A stretch of 64,000 bases of DNA from Struthio camelus. Lineage: Eukaryota; Chordata; Aves; Struthioniformes; Struthionidae. The DNA is taken from contig NC_090968.1 in NCBI RefSeq assembly GCF_040807025.1, forward strand, positions 930,001 to 994,000, in the 5' to 3' direction. The translations under genes were made by a program, and so were the position numbers. This document shows, piece by piece, positions 37,659-48,700 of this stretch (positions within the stretch are counted from its first letter, which is position 1; each line of letters begins with the position of its first letter). Below the pieces are notes generated by a model. It had not been told where the DNA came from and did no database searches. It worked only from the letters and a program-made list of their open reading frames with translations.

Positions 37659-40600
37659 GTGTGTTTTGGGGAGGCCATGGGGCGCCGGAGTGGGTTTTGT
37701 GGAGCCTGGGGAGCCTTGGTGTGTGTTTTGGGGAGGCCTCGGGGTCCCGGCGTGCGTTTTGGTGATGGTGAGGTTCCTAGAAGTGTATTGGAGGGAGGCC
37801 GAGGAGCCTCGGAGTGGCTTTGTTTTGGCCGAGGGGTCTCGGAGTGTGTTTTGTGGAGTGTGAAGAGCCTGGGAGTGTGTTTTGTGGAGTGTGAGGAGCC
37901 TGGGAGTGTGCTTTGGGTAGGCCAAGGGGCGTTGGAGTGGCTTTGTGGAGGCCGAGGGGTCTCGGAGTGTGTTTTGGGGAGGCCGAGGATCCTCCGAGTG
38001 TGTTTTGGGGAGGCCGAGTGGCGTCGGAATGGCTTTTTGGGAGGCCTGAGGGCCTTGGAGTGTGTTTTGAGGATGCTGAGGATCCTCCGAGTGTGTTCTG
38101 GGGAGGTCGAGGGGTGTCGGCGTGGCTTTGGGGAGGCCGAGGGGCGTCGGAGTGGCTTTGGGGGAGGCCGAGCAGACTGGGAGTGTGTTTTGGGGAGGCC
38201 TCGGGGCCTTGGAGTGGCTTTTGTTGAGGAAGAGGAGCCTCGGAGTGTGTTTTGGGGAGGCCTCAGGGCCTTGGCGTGGCTATTGGGGAGGGGTCGGGGC
38301 CTTGGCGTGGCTTTTGGGGAGGCGTGGGGTCCTCGGAGCAGCTTTGGAGGATGCCGAGTAGCCTCCGAGTGTGTTTTGGAGAGGCGGAGGGTCCACCGAG
38401 TGGCTTTTGGGGATGTTGCGGTGCCTCAGAGTGGCTTTTGTGGAGGCCTTGAGGCCTCGGAGTGTGTTTTGTGGAGGGCGAGGAGCCTCGGAGTGGCTTT
38501 TGTGGAGGCCTTGAGGCCTCGGAGTGTGTTTTGGGGAGGCCGAGGGGACTCCGAGTGTGTTTTGGGGAGGCCGAGGGTCCACAAAGTGTCTTTTGTGGAG
38601 CCTGGGGAGCGTCGGAGTGTGTTTTGTGGAGGCCTCGGGGCCTTGGAGTGGCTTTTGGGGATGTTGCGTGGCCTCAGATAGTTTTTGGGGAGGCCGAGGG
38701 TGTTGGGGTGTGTTTTGTGGAGGCCGAGGGGCGTTGGAGTGGCTTTTGGGGAGGGAGAGGAGCCTCGGAGTGTCTTTTGGGGAGGGCGAGGAGCCTCGGA
38801 GTGTGTTTTGTGGAGGGCGAGGAGCCTCCGAGTGTGCTTTGGAGAGGCGTAGGGGCCGACAAGTGTGTTTTGTGGAGGCGTAGGGGCCTTGGAGTGTGTT
38901 TTGGGAGGGCTGAGGAGCTTCTGAGTGTGTTTTGGGGAGGCCATGGGGCGTCGGAGTGGGTTTTGTGGAGCCTGGGGAGCCTTGGTTTGTGTTTTGGGGA
39001 GGCCTCGGGGTCCCGGCGTGCGTTTTGGTGATGGTGAGGTTCCTAGAAGTGTATTGGAGGGAGGCCGAGGAGCCTCGGAGTGGCTTTGTTTTGGCCGAGG
39101 GGTCTCGGAGTGTGTTTTGTGGAGTGTGAAGAGCCTGGGAGTGTGTTTTGTGGAGTGTGAGGAGCCTGGGAGTGTGCTTTGGGTAGGCCAAGGGGCGTTG
39201 GAGTGGCTTTGTGGAGGCCGAGGGGTCTCGGAGTGTGTTTTGGGGAGGCCGAGGATCCTCCGAGTGTGTTTTGGGGAGGCCGAGTGGCGTCGGAATGGCT
39301 TTTTGGGAGGCCTGAGGGCCTTGGAGTGTGTTTTGAGGATGCTGAGGATCCTCCGAGTGTGTTCTGGGGAGGTCGAGGGGTGTCGGCGTGGCTTTGGGGA
39401 GGCCGAGGGGCGTCGGAGTGGCTTTGGGGGAGGCCGAGCAGACTGGGAGTGTGTTTTGGGGAGGCCTCGGGGCCTTGGAGTGGCTTTTGTTGAGGAAGAG
39501 GAGCCTCGGAGTGTGTTTTGGGGAGGCCTCAGGGCCTCGGAGTGTGTTTTGGGGAGGCCTCAGGGCCTTGGTGTGGCTATTGGGGAGGGGTCGGGGCCTT
39601 GGAGTGGCTTTTGGGGAGGCGTGGGGTCCTCGGAGCAGCTTTGGAGGATGCCGAGTAGCCTCCGAGTGTGTTTTGGAGAGGCGGAGGGTCCACCGAGTGG
39701 CTTTTGGGGATGTTGCGGTGCCTCAGAGTGGCTTTTGTGGAGGCCTTGAGGCCTCGGAGTGTGTTTTGTGGAGGGCGAGGAGCCTCGGAGTGGCTTTTGT
39801 GGAGGCCGAGGGGCCACCGAGTGTCTTTTGTGGAGTGTGAGGTGCCTCGGAGTGTGTTTTGGGGCGGCGGAGGGGCCTTGGAGTGGCTTTTGGGGATGTT
39901 GTGTGGCCTCAGAGAGTTTTTTGGGGAGGCCGAGGGTGTTGGGATGTGTTTTGTGGAGGGCGACGGGCCTCCGAGTGTGCTTTGGAGAGGCGTAGGGGCC
40001 GACAAGTGTGTTTTGTGGAGGCGGAGGGGCCTTGGAGTGTGTTTTGGGAGGGCTGAGGAGCTTCTGAGTGTGTTTTGGGTAGGCCATGGGGCGTCGGAGT
40101 GGGTTTTGTGGAGCCTGGGGAGCCTTGGTGTGTGTTTTGGGGAGGCCTCGGGGTCCCGGAGTGCGTTTTGGTGATGGTGAGGTTCCTAGAAGTGTATTGG
40201 AGGGAGGCCGAGGAGCCTCGGAGTGGCTTTGTTTTGGCCGAGGGGTCTCGGAGTGTGTTTTGTGGAGTGTGAAGAGCCTGGGAGTGTGTTTTGTGGAGTG
40301 TGAGGAGCCTGGGAGTGTGCTTTGGGTAGGCCAAGGGGCGTTGGAGTGGCTTTGTGGAGGCCGAGGGGTCTCGGAGTGTGTTTTGGGGAGGCCGAGGATC
40401 CTCCGAGTGTGTTTTGGGGAGGCCGAGTGGCGTCGGAATGGCTTTTTGGGAGGCCTGAGGGCCTTGGAGTGTGTTTTGAGGATGCTGAGGATCCTCCAAG
40501 TGTGTTCTGGGGAGGCCGAGGGGTGTCGGCATGGCTTTGGGGAGGCCGAGGGGCGTCGGAGTGGCTTTAGTTGAGGAAGAGGAGCCTTGGAGTGTGTTTT

Positions 40601-43600
40601 GGGGAGGCCTCAGGGCCTTGGCGTGGCTATTGGGGAGGGGTCGGGGCCTTGGCGTGGCTTTTGGGGAGGCGTGGGGTCCTCGGAGCAGCTTTGGAGGATG
40701 CCGAGTAGCCTCCGAGTGTGTTTTGGAGAGGCGGAGGGTCCACCGAGTGGCTTTTGGGGATGTTGCGGTGCCTCAGAGTGGCTTTTGTGGAGGCCTTGAG
40801 GCCTCGGAGTGTGTTTTGTGGAGGGCGAGGAGCCTCGGAGTGGCTTTTGTGGAGGCCTTGAGGCCTCGGAGTGTGTTTTGGGGAGGCCGAGGGGACTCCG
40901 AGTGTGTTTTGGGGAGGCTGAGGGGCCACCGAGTGTCTTTTGTGGAGTGTGAGGTGCCTCGGAGTGTGTTTTGGGGCGGCGGAGGGGCCTTGGAGTGGCT
41001 TTTGGGGATGTTGCGTGGCCTCAGAGAGTTTTTTGGGGAGGCCGAGGGTGTTGGGGTGTGTTTTGGGGAGGCGGAGAGGCGTTGGAGTGTCTTTTGGGGA
41101 GGGAGAGGAGCCTCGGAGTGTGTTTTGTGGAGGGCGAGGAGCCTCGGAGTGTGCTTTGGAGAGGCGTAGGGGCCGACAAGTGTGTTTTGTGGAGGCGGAG
41201 GGGCCTTGGAGTGTGTTTTGGGAGGGCTGAGGAGCTTCTGAGTGTGTTTTGGGGAGGCCATGGGGCGTCGGAGTGGGTTTTGTGGAGCCTGGGGAGCCTT
41301 GGTGTGTGTTTTGGGGAGGCCTCGGGGTCCCGGAGTGCGTTTTGGTGATGGTGAGGTTCCTAGAAGTGTATTGGAGGGAGGCCGAGGAGCCTCGGAGTGG
41401 CTTTGTTTTGGCCGAGGGGTCTCGGAGTGTGTTTTGTGGAGTGTGAAGAGCCTGGGAGTGTGTTTTGTGGAGTGTGAGGAGCCTGGGAGTGTGCTTTGGG
41501 TAGGCCAAGGGGCGTTGGAGTGGCTTTGTGGAGGCCGAGGGGTCTCGGAGTGTGTTTTGGGGAGGCCGAGGATCCTCCGAGTGTGTTTTGGGGAGGCCGA
41601 GGGGCCACCGAGTGTCTTTTGTGGAGTGTGAGGTGCCTCGGAGTGTGTTTTGTGGAGGCCTCGGGGCCTTGGAGTGGCTTTTGGGGATGTTGCGTGGCCT
41701 CGGAGAGTTTTTTGGGGAGGCCGAGGGTGTTGGGGTGTGTTTTGTGGAGGGCGAGGGGCCACGGAGTGTGTTTTGGGGAGGCGGAGGGGCGTTGGAGTGT
41801 CTTTTGGGGAGGGCGAGGAGCCTCGGAGTGTGTTTTGTGGAGGGCGAGGAGCCTCCGAGTGTGCTTTGGAGAGGCGTAGGGGCCGACAAGTGTGTTTTGT
41901 GGAGGCGGAGGGGCCTTGGAGTGTGTTTTGGGAGGGCTGAGGAGCTTCTGAGTGTGTTTTGGGGAGGCCATGGGGCGTCGGAGTGGGTTTTGTGGAGCCT
42001 GGGGAGCCTTGGTGTGTGTTTTGGGGAGGGCGAGGGGTCTCGGAGTGTGTTTTGTTTTGGCCGAGGGGTCTCGGAGTGTGTTTTGTGGAGGGAGAGGCCC
42101 CTTGAAGTGGCTTTTGTGGAGTGTGAGGTGCCTCGGAGTGTGTTTTGGGGATGCCGAGGGTCCTCAAAGTGTGTTTTGTGGAGTGTGAGGTGCCTGGGAG
42201 TGGCTATTGGGGAGGCTGAGGGTCCTCGGAGTGGCTTTTGGGGAGGCCGGGGATCCTCCGAGTGTGTTTTGGGGAGGCCGGGGAGCGTCAGAGTGGCTTT
42301 TGTGGAGTGTGAGGTGCCTCGGAGTGGCTTTTGGGGAGGTGTCAGGGCCACCAAGTGTGTTCTGGGGAGGGCGAGGGGCCTTGGAGTGGCTATTGGGGAG
42401 GCGTTGGGGCCTTGGAGTGGCTTTTGTTGAGGAAGAGGAGCCTTGGAGTGTGTTTTGGGGAGGCCTCAGGGCCTCGGAGTGTGTTTTGGGGAGGCCTCAG
42501 GGCCTTGGCGTGGCTATTGGGGAGGGGTCGGGGCCTTGGAGTGGCTTTTGGGGAGGCGTGGGGTCCTCGGAGCGGCTTTGGAGGATGCCGAGTAGCCTCC
42601 GAGTGTGTTTTGGAGAGGCGGAGGGTCCACCGAGTGGCTTTTGGGGATGTTGCGGTGCCTCAGAGTGGCTTTTGTGGAGGCCTTGAGGCCTCGGAGTGTG
42701 TTTTGTGGAGGGCGAGGAGCCTCGGAGTGCGTTTTGGGGAGGCCGGGGATCCTCAGAGTGTGTTTTGGGGAGGCCGGGGAGCGTCACCGAGTGTCTTTTG
42801 TGGAGTGTGAGGTGCCTCGGAGTGTGTTTTGTGGAGGGCGAGGTGCCTCGGAGTGGCTTTTGTGGAGAGAGAGGAGCCTCGGAGTGTGTTTTTGGGGGGC
42901 CAAGGATCCTCAGAGAGTGTTTTGGGGAGGCGGAGGGGCGTCGGAGTGGCTTTTGGGGATGCCGAGTAGCCTCCGAGTGTGTTTTGGAGAGGCGGAGGGT
43001 CCACCGAGTGGCTTTTGTGGAGTCGGAGGTGGCTCGGAGTGTCTTTTGTGAAGGGCGAGGATCCTCGGAGTGTGTTTTGGGGAGGCCGAGGGGACTCCGA
43101 GTGTGTTTTGGGGAGGCCGAGGGGCCACCGAGTGTCTTTTGCGGAGTGTGAGGTGCCTCGGAGTGTGTTTTGTGGAGGCCTCGGGGCCTTGGAGTGGCTT
43201 TTGGGGATGTTGCGTGGCCTCAGAGTTTTTTGGGGAGGCCGAGGGTGTTGGGGTGTGTTTTGTGGAGGGCGAGGGGCCACGGAGTGTGTTTTGGGGAGGC
43301 GGAGGGGCATTGGAGTGTCTTTTGGGGAGGGAGAGGAGCCTCGGAGTGGCTTTTGTGGAGGCCTTGAGGCCTCGGAATGTGTTTTGGGGAGGCCGAGGAT
43401 CCTCCGAGTGTGTTTTGGGGAGGCCGAGTGGCGTCGGAATGGCTTTTTGGGAGGCCTGAGGGCCTTGGAGTGTGTTTTGAGGATGCTGAGGATCCTCCGA
43501 GTGTGTTCTGGGGAGGTCGAGGGGTGTCGGCGTGGCTTTGGGGAGGCCGAGGGGCGTCGGAGTGGCTTTGGGGGAGGCCGAGCAGACTGGGAGTGTGTTT

Positions 43601-45728
43601 TGGGGAGGCCTCGGGGCCTTGGAGTGGCTTTTGTTGAGGAAGAGGAGCCTCGGAGTGTGTTTTGGGGAGGCCGAGGGGACTCCGAGTGTGTTTTGGGGAG
43701 GCTGAGGGGCCACCGAGTGTCTTTTGTGGAGTGTGAGGTGCCTCGGAGTGTGTTTTGGGGCGGCGGAGGGGCCTTGGAGTGGCTTTTGGGGATGTTGCGT
43801 GGCCTCAGAGAGTTTTTTGGGGAGGCCGAGGGTGTTGGGGTGTGTTTTGGGGAGGCGGAGAGGCGTTGGAGTGTCTTTTGGGGAGGGAGAGGAGCCTCGG
43901 AGTGTGTTTTGTGGAGGGCGAGGAGCCTTGGAGTGTGTTTTGGGAGGGCTGAGGAGCTTCTGAGTGTGTTTTGGGGAGGCCATGGGGCGTCGGAGTGGGT
44001 TTTGTGGAGCCTGGGGAGCCTTGGTGTGTGTTTTGGGGAGGGCGAGGGGTCTCGGAGTGTGTTTTGTTTTGGCCGAGGGGTCTCGGAGTGTGTTTTGTGG
44101 AGGGAGAGGCCCCTTGAAGTGGCTTTTGTGGAGTGTGAGGTGCCTCGGAGTGTGTTTTGGGGATGCCGAGGGTCCTCAAAGTGTGTTTTGTGGAGTGTGA
44201 GGTGCCTGGGAGTGGCTATTGGGGAGGCTGAGGGTCCTCGGAGTGGCTTTTGGGGAGGCCGGGGATCCTCCGAGTGTGTTTTGGGGAGGCCAGGGAGCGT
44301 CAGAGTGGCTTTTGTGGAGTGTGAGGTGCCTCGGAGTGGCTTTTGGGGAGGTGTCAGGGCCACCAAGTGTGTTCTGGGGAGGGCGAGGGGCCTCGGAGTG
44401 GCTATTGGGGAGGCGTTTGGGCCTTGGAGTGGCTTTTGTTGAGGAAGAGGAGCCTCGGAGTGTGTTTTGGGGAGGCCTCAGGGCCTCGGAGTGTGTTTTG
44501 GGGAGGCCTCAGGGCCTTGGCGTGGCTATTGGGGAGGGGTCGGGGCCTTGGCGTGGCTTTTGGGGAGGCGTGGGGTCCTCGGAGCGGCTTTGGAGGATGC
44601 CGAGTAGCCTCCGAGTGTGTTTTGGAGAGGCGGAGGGTCCACCGAGTGGCTTTTGGGGATGTTGCGGTGCCTCAGAGTGGCTTTTGTGGAGGCCTTGAGG
44701 CCTCGGAGTGTGTTTTGTGGAGGGCGAGGAGCCTCGGAGTGCGTTTTGGGGAGGCCGGGGATCCTCAGAGTGTGTTTTGGGGAGGCCGGGGAGCGTCACC
44801 GAGTGTCTTTTGTGGAGTGTGAGGTGCCTCGGAGTGTGTTTTGTGGAGGGCGAGGTGCCTCGGAGTGGCTTTTGTGGAGAGAGAGGAGCCTCGGAGTGTG
44901 TTTTTGGGGGGCCAAGGATCCTCAGAGAGTGTTTTGGGGAGGCGGAGGGGCGTCGGAGTGGCTTTTGGGGATGCCGAGTAGCCTCCGAGTGTGTTTTGGA
45001 GAGGCGGAGGGTCCACCGAGTGGCTTTTGTGGAGTCGGAGGTGGCTCGGAGTGTCTTTTGTGAAGGGCGAGGATCCTCGGAGTGTGTTTTGGGGAGGCCG
45101 AGGGGACTCCGAGTGTGTTTTGGGGAGGCCGAGGGGCCACCGAGTGTCTTTTGCGGAGTGTGAGGTGCCTCGGAGTGTGTTTTGTGGAGGCCTCGGGGCC
45201 TTGGAGTGGCTTTTGGGGATGTTGCGTGGCCTCAGAGTTTTTTGGGGAGGCCGAGGGTGTTGGGGTGTGTTTTGTGGAGGGCGAGGGGCCACGGAGTGTG
45301 TTTTGGGGAGGCGGAGGGGCATTGGAGTGTCTTTTGGGGAGGGAGAGGAGCCTCGGAGTGGCTTTTGTGGAGGCCTTGAGGCCTCGGAATGTGTTTTGGG
45401 GAGGCCGAGGATCCTCCGAGTGTGTTTTGGGGAGGCCGAGTGGCGTCGGAATGGCTTTTTGGGAGGCCTGAGGGCCTTGGAGTGTGTTTTGAGGATGCTG
45501 AGGATCCTCCGAGTGTGTTCTGGGGAGGTCGAGGGGTGTCGGCGTGGCTTTGGGGAGGCCGAGGGGCGTCGGAGTGGCTTTGGGGGAGGCCGAGCAGACT
45601 GGGAGTGTGTTTTGGGGAGGCCTCGGGGCCTTGGAGTGGCTTTTGTTGAGGAAGAGGAGCCTCGGAGTGTGTTTTGGGGAGGCCTCAGGGCCTTGGAGTG
45701 TGTTTTGGGAGGGCTGAGGAGCTTCTGA
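37659..45728 (+). repeat. Super-block 3 of the satellite (8,070 bp)
   Basis: Begins with the GGGGCGCCGG marker at 37659. Block starts are 37659, 38925, 40068, 41242, 41952 and 43964, with lengths 1266, 1143, 1174, 710, 2012 and 1765. The 2012-bp block starts like a 1765-bp class block. Near 43660 it changes to the series of units otherwise found around 28030 and 33640 (GGGGAGGCTGAGGGGCC, then GGGGCGGCGGAGGGGCC), so it appears to be a recombinant of two block classes. Confidence 0.85.
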
Positions 45729-48700
45729 GTGTGTTTTGGGGAGGCCATGGGGCGCCGGAGTGGGTTTTGTGGAGCCTGGGGAGCCTTGGTGTGTGTTTTG
45801 GGGAGGCCTCGGGGTCCCGGCGTGCGTTTTGGTGATGGTGAGGTTCCTAGAAGTGTATTGGAGGGAGGCCGAGGAGCCTCGGAGTGGCTTTGTTTTGGCC
45901 GAGGGGTCTCGGAGTGTGTTTTGTGGAGTGTGAAGAGCCTGGGAGTGTGTTTTGTGGAGTGTGAGGAGCCTGGGAGTGTGCTTTGGGTAGGCCAAGGGGC
46001 GTTGGAGTGGCTTTGTGGAGGCCGAGGGGTCTCGGAGTGTGTTTTGGGGAGGCCGAGGATCCTCCGAGTGTGTTTTGGGGAGGCCGAGTGGCGTCGGAAT
46101 GGCTTTTTGGGAGGCCTGAGGGCCTTGGAGTGTGTTTTGAGGATGCTGAGGATCCTCCGAGTGTGTTCTGGGGAGGTCGAGGGGTGTCGGCGTGGCTTTG
46201 GGGAGGCCGAGGGGCGTCGGAGTGGCTTTGGGGGAGGCCGAGCAGACTGGGAGTGTGTTTTGGGGAGGCCTCGGGGCCTTGGAGTGGCTTTTGTTGAGGA
46301 AGAGGAGCCTCGGAGTGTGTTTTGGGGAGGCCTCAGGGCCTTGGCGTGGCTATTGGGGAGGGGTCGGGGCCTTGGCGTGGCTTTTGGGGAGGCGTGGGGT
46401 CCTCGGAGCAGCTTTGGAGGATGCCGAGTAGCCTCCGAGTGTGTTTTGGAGAGGCGGAGGGTCCACCGAGTGGCTTTTGGGGATGTTGCGGTGCCTCAGA
46501 GTGGCTTTTGTGGAGGCCTTGAGGCCTCGGAGTGTGTTTTGTGGAGGGCGAGGAGCCTCGGAGTGGCTTTTGTGGAGGCCTTGAGGCCTCGGAGTGTGTT
46601 TTGGGGAGGCCGAGGGGACTCCGAGTGTGTTTTGGGGAGGCCGAGGGTCCACCAAGTGTCTTTTGTGGAGCCTGGGGAGCGTCGGAGTGTGTTTTGTGGA
46701 GGCCTCGGGGCCTTGGAGTGGCTTTTGGGGATGTTGCGTGGCCTCAGATAGTTTTTGGGGAGGCCGAGGGTGTTGGGGTGTGTTTTGTGGAGGCCGAGGG
46801 GCGTTGGAGTGGCTTTTGGGGAGGGAGAGGAGCCTCGGAGTGTCTTTTGGGGAGGGCGAGGAGCCTCGGAGTGTGTTTTGTGGAGGGCGAGGAGCCTCCG
46901 AGTGTGCTTTGGAGAGGCGTAGGGGCCGACAAGTGTGTTTTGTGGAGGCGTAGGGGCCTTGGAGTGTGTTTTGGGAGGGCTGAGGAGCTTCTGAGTGTGT
47001 TTTGGGGAGGCCATGGGGCGTCGGAGTGGGTTTTGTGGAGCCTGGGGAGCCTTGGTTTGTGTTTTGGGGAGGCCTCGGGGTCCCGGCGTGCGTTTTGGTG
47101 ATGGTGAGGTTCCTAGAAGTGTATTGGAGGGAGGCCGAGGAGCCTCGGAGTGGCTTTGTTTTGGCCGAGGGGTCTCGGAGTGTGTTTTGTGGAGTGTGAA
47201 GAGCCTGGGAGTGTGTTTTGTGGAGTGTGAGGAGCCTGGGAGTGTGCTTTGGGTAGGCCAAGGGGCGTTGGAGTGGCTTTGTGGAGGCCGAGGGGTCTCG
47301 GAGTGTGTTTTGGGGAGGCCGAGGATCCTCCGAGTGTGTTTTGGGGAGGCCGAGTGGCGTCGGAATGGCTTTTTGGGAGGCCTGAGGGCCTTGGAGTGTG
47401 TTTTGAGGATGCTGAGGATCCTCCGAGTGTGTTCTGGGGAGGTCGAGGGGTGTCGGCGTGGCTTTGGGGAGGCCGAGGGGCGTCGGAGTGGCTTTGGGGG
47501 AGGCCGAGCAGACTGGGAGTGTGTTTTGGGGAGGCCTCGGGGCCTTGGAGTGGCTTTTGTTGAGGAAGAGGAGCCTCGGAGTGTGTTTTGGGGAGGCCTC
47601 AGGGCCTCGGAGTGTGTTTTGGGGAGGCCTCAGGGCCTTGGTGTGGCTATTGGGGAGGGGTCGGGGCCTTGGAGTGGCTTTTGGGGAGGCGTGGGGTCCT
47701 CGGAGCAGCTTTGGAGGATGCCGAGTAGCCTCCGAGTGTGTTTTGGAGAGGCGGAGGGTCCACCGAGTGGCTTTTGGGGATGTTGCGGTGCCTCAGAGTG
47801 GCTTTTGTGGAGGCCTTGAGGCCTCGGAGTGTGTTTTGTGGAGGGCGAGGAGCCTCGGAGTGGCTTTTGTGGAGGCCGAGGGGCCACCGAGTGTCTTTTG
47901 TGGAGTGTGAGGTGCCTCGGAGTGTGTTTTGGGGCGGCGGAGGGGCCTTGGAGTGGCTTTTGGGGATGTTGTGTGGCCTCAGAGAGTTTTTTGGGGAGGC
48001 CGAGGGTGTTGGGATGTGTTTTGTGGAGGGCGACGGGCCTCCGAGTGTGCTTTGGAGAGGCGTAGGGGCCGACAAGTGTGTTTTGTGGAGGCGGAGGGGC
48101 CTTGGAGTGTGTTTTGGGAGGGCTGAGGAGCTTCTGAGTGTGTTTTGGGGAGGCCATGGGGCGTCGGAGTGGGTTTTGTGGAGCCTGGGGAGCCTTGGTG
48201 TGTGTTTTGGGGAGGCCTCGGGGTCCCGGAGTGCGTTTTGGTGATGGTGAGGTTCCTAGAAGTGTATTGGAGGGAGGCCGAGGAGCCTCGGAGTGGCTTT
48301 GTTTTGGCCGAGGGGTCTCGGAGTGTGTTTTGTGGAGTGTGAAGAGCCTGGGAGTGTGTTTTGTGGAGTGTGAGGAGCCTGGGAGTGTGCTTTGGGTAGG
48401 CCAAGGGGCGTTGGAGTGGCTTTGTGGAGGCCGAGGGGTCTCGGAGTGTGTTTTGGGGAGGCCGAGGATCCTCCGAGTGTGTTTTGGGGAGGCCGAGTGG
48501 CGTCGGAATGGCTTTTTGGGAGGCCTGAGGGCCTTGGAGTGTGTTTTGAGGATGCTGAGGATCCTCCAAGTGTGTTCTGGGGAGGCCGAGGGGTGTCGGC
48601 ATGGCTTTGGGGAGGCCGAGGGGCGTCGGAGTGGCTTTAGTTGAGGAAGAGGAGCCTTGGAGTGTGTTTTGGGGAGGCCTCAGGGCCTTGGCGTGGCTAT

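Noticed and set aside
40627..42354. 575-codon minus-strand frame with PPQNTLRG-type repeats (and many similar frames across the array)
   Set aside because: All six frames are open because the 31-bp unit lacks stops. Equivalent frames recur wherever the blocks recur, there is no splice structure, and the repeats follow the DNA unit and not any protein domain.
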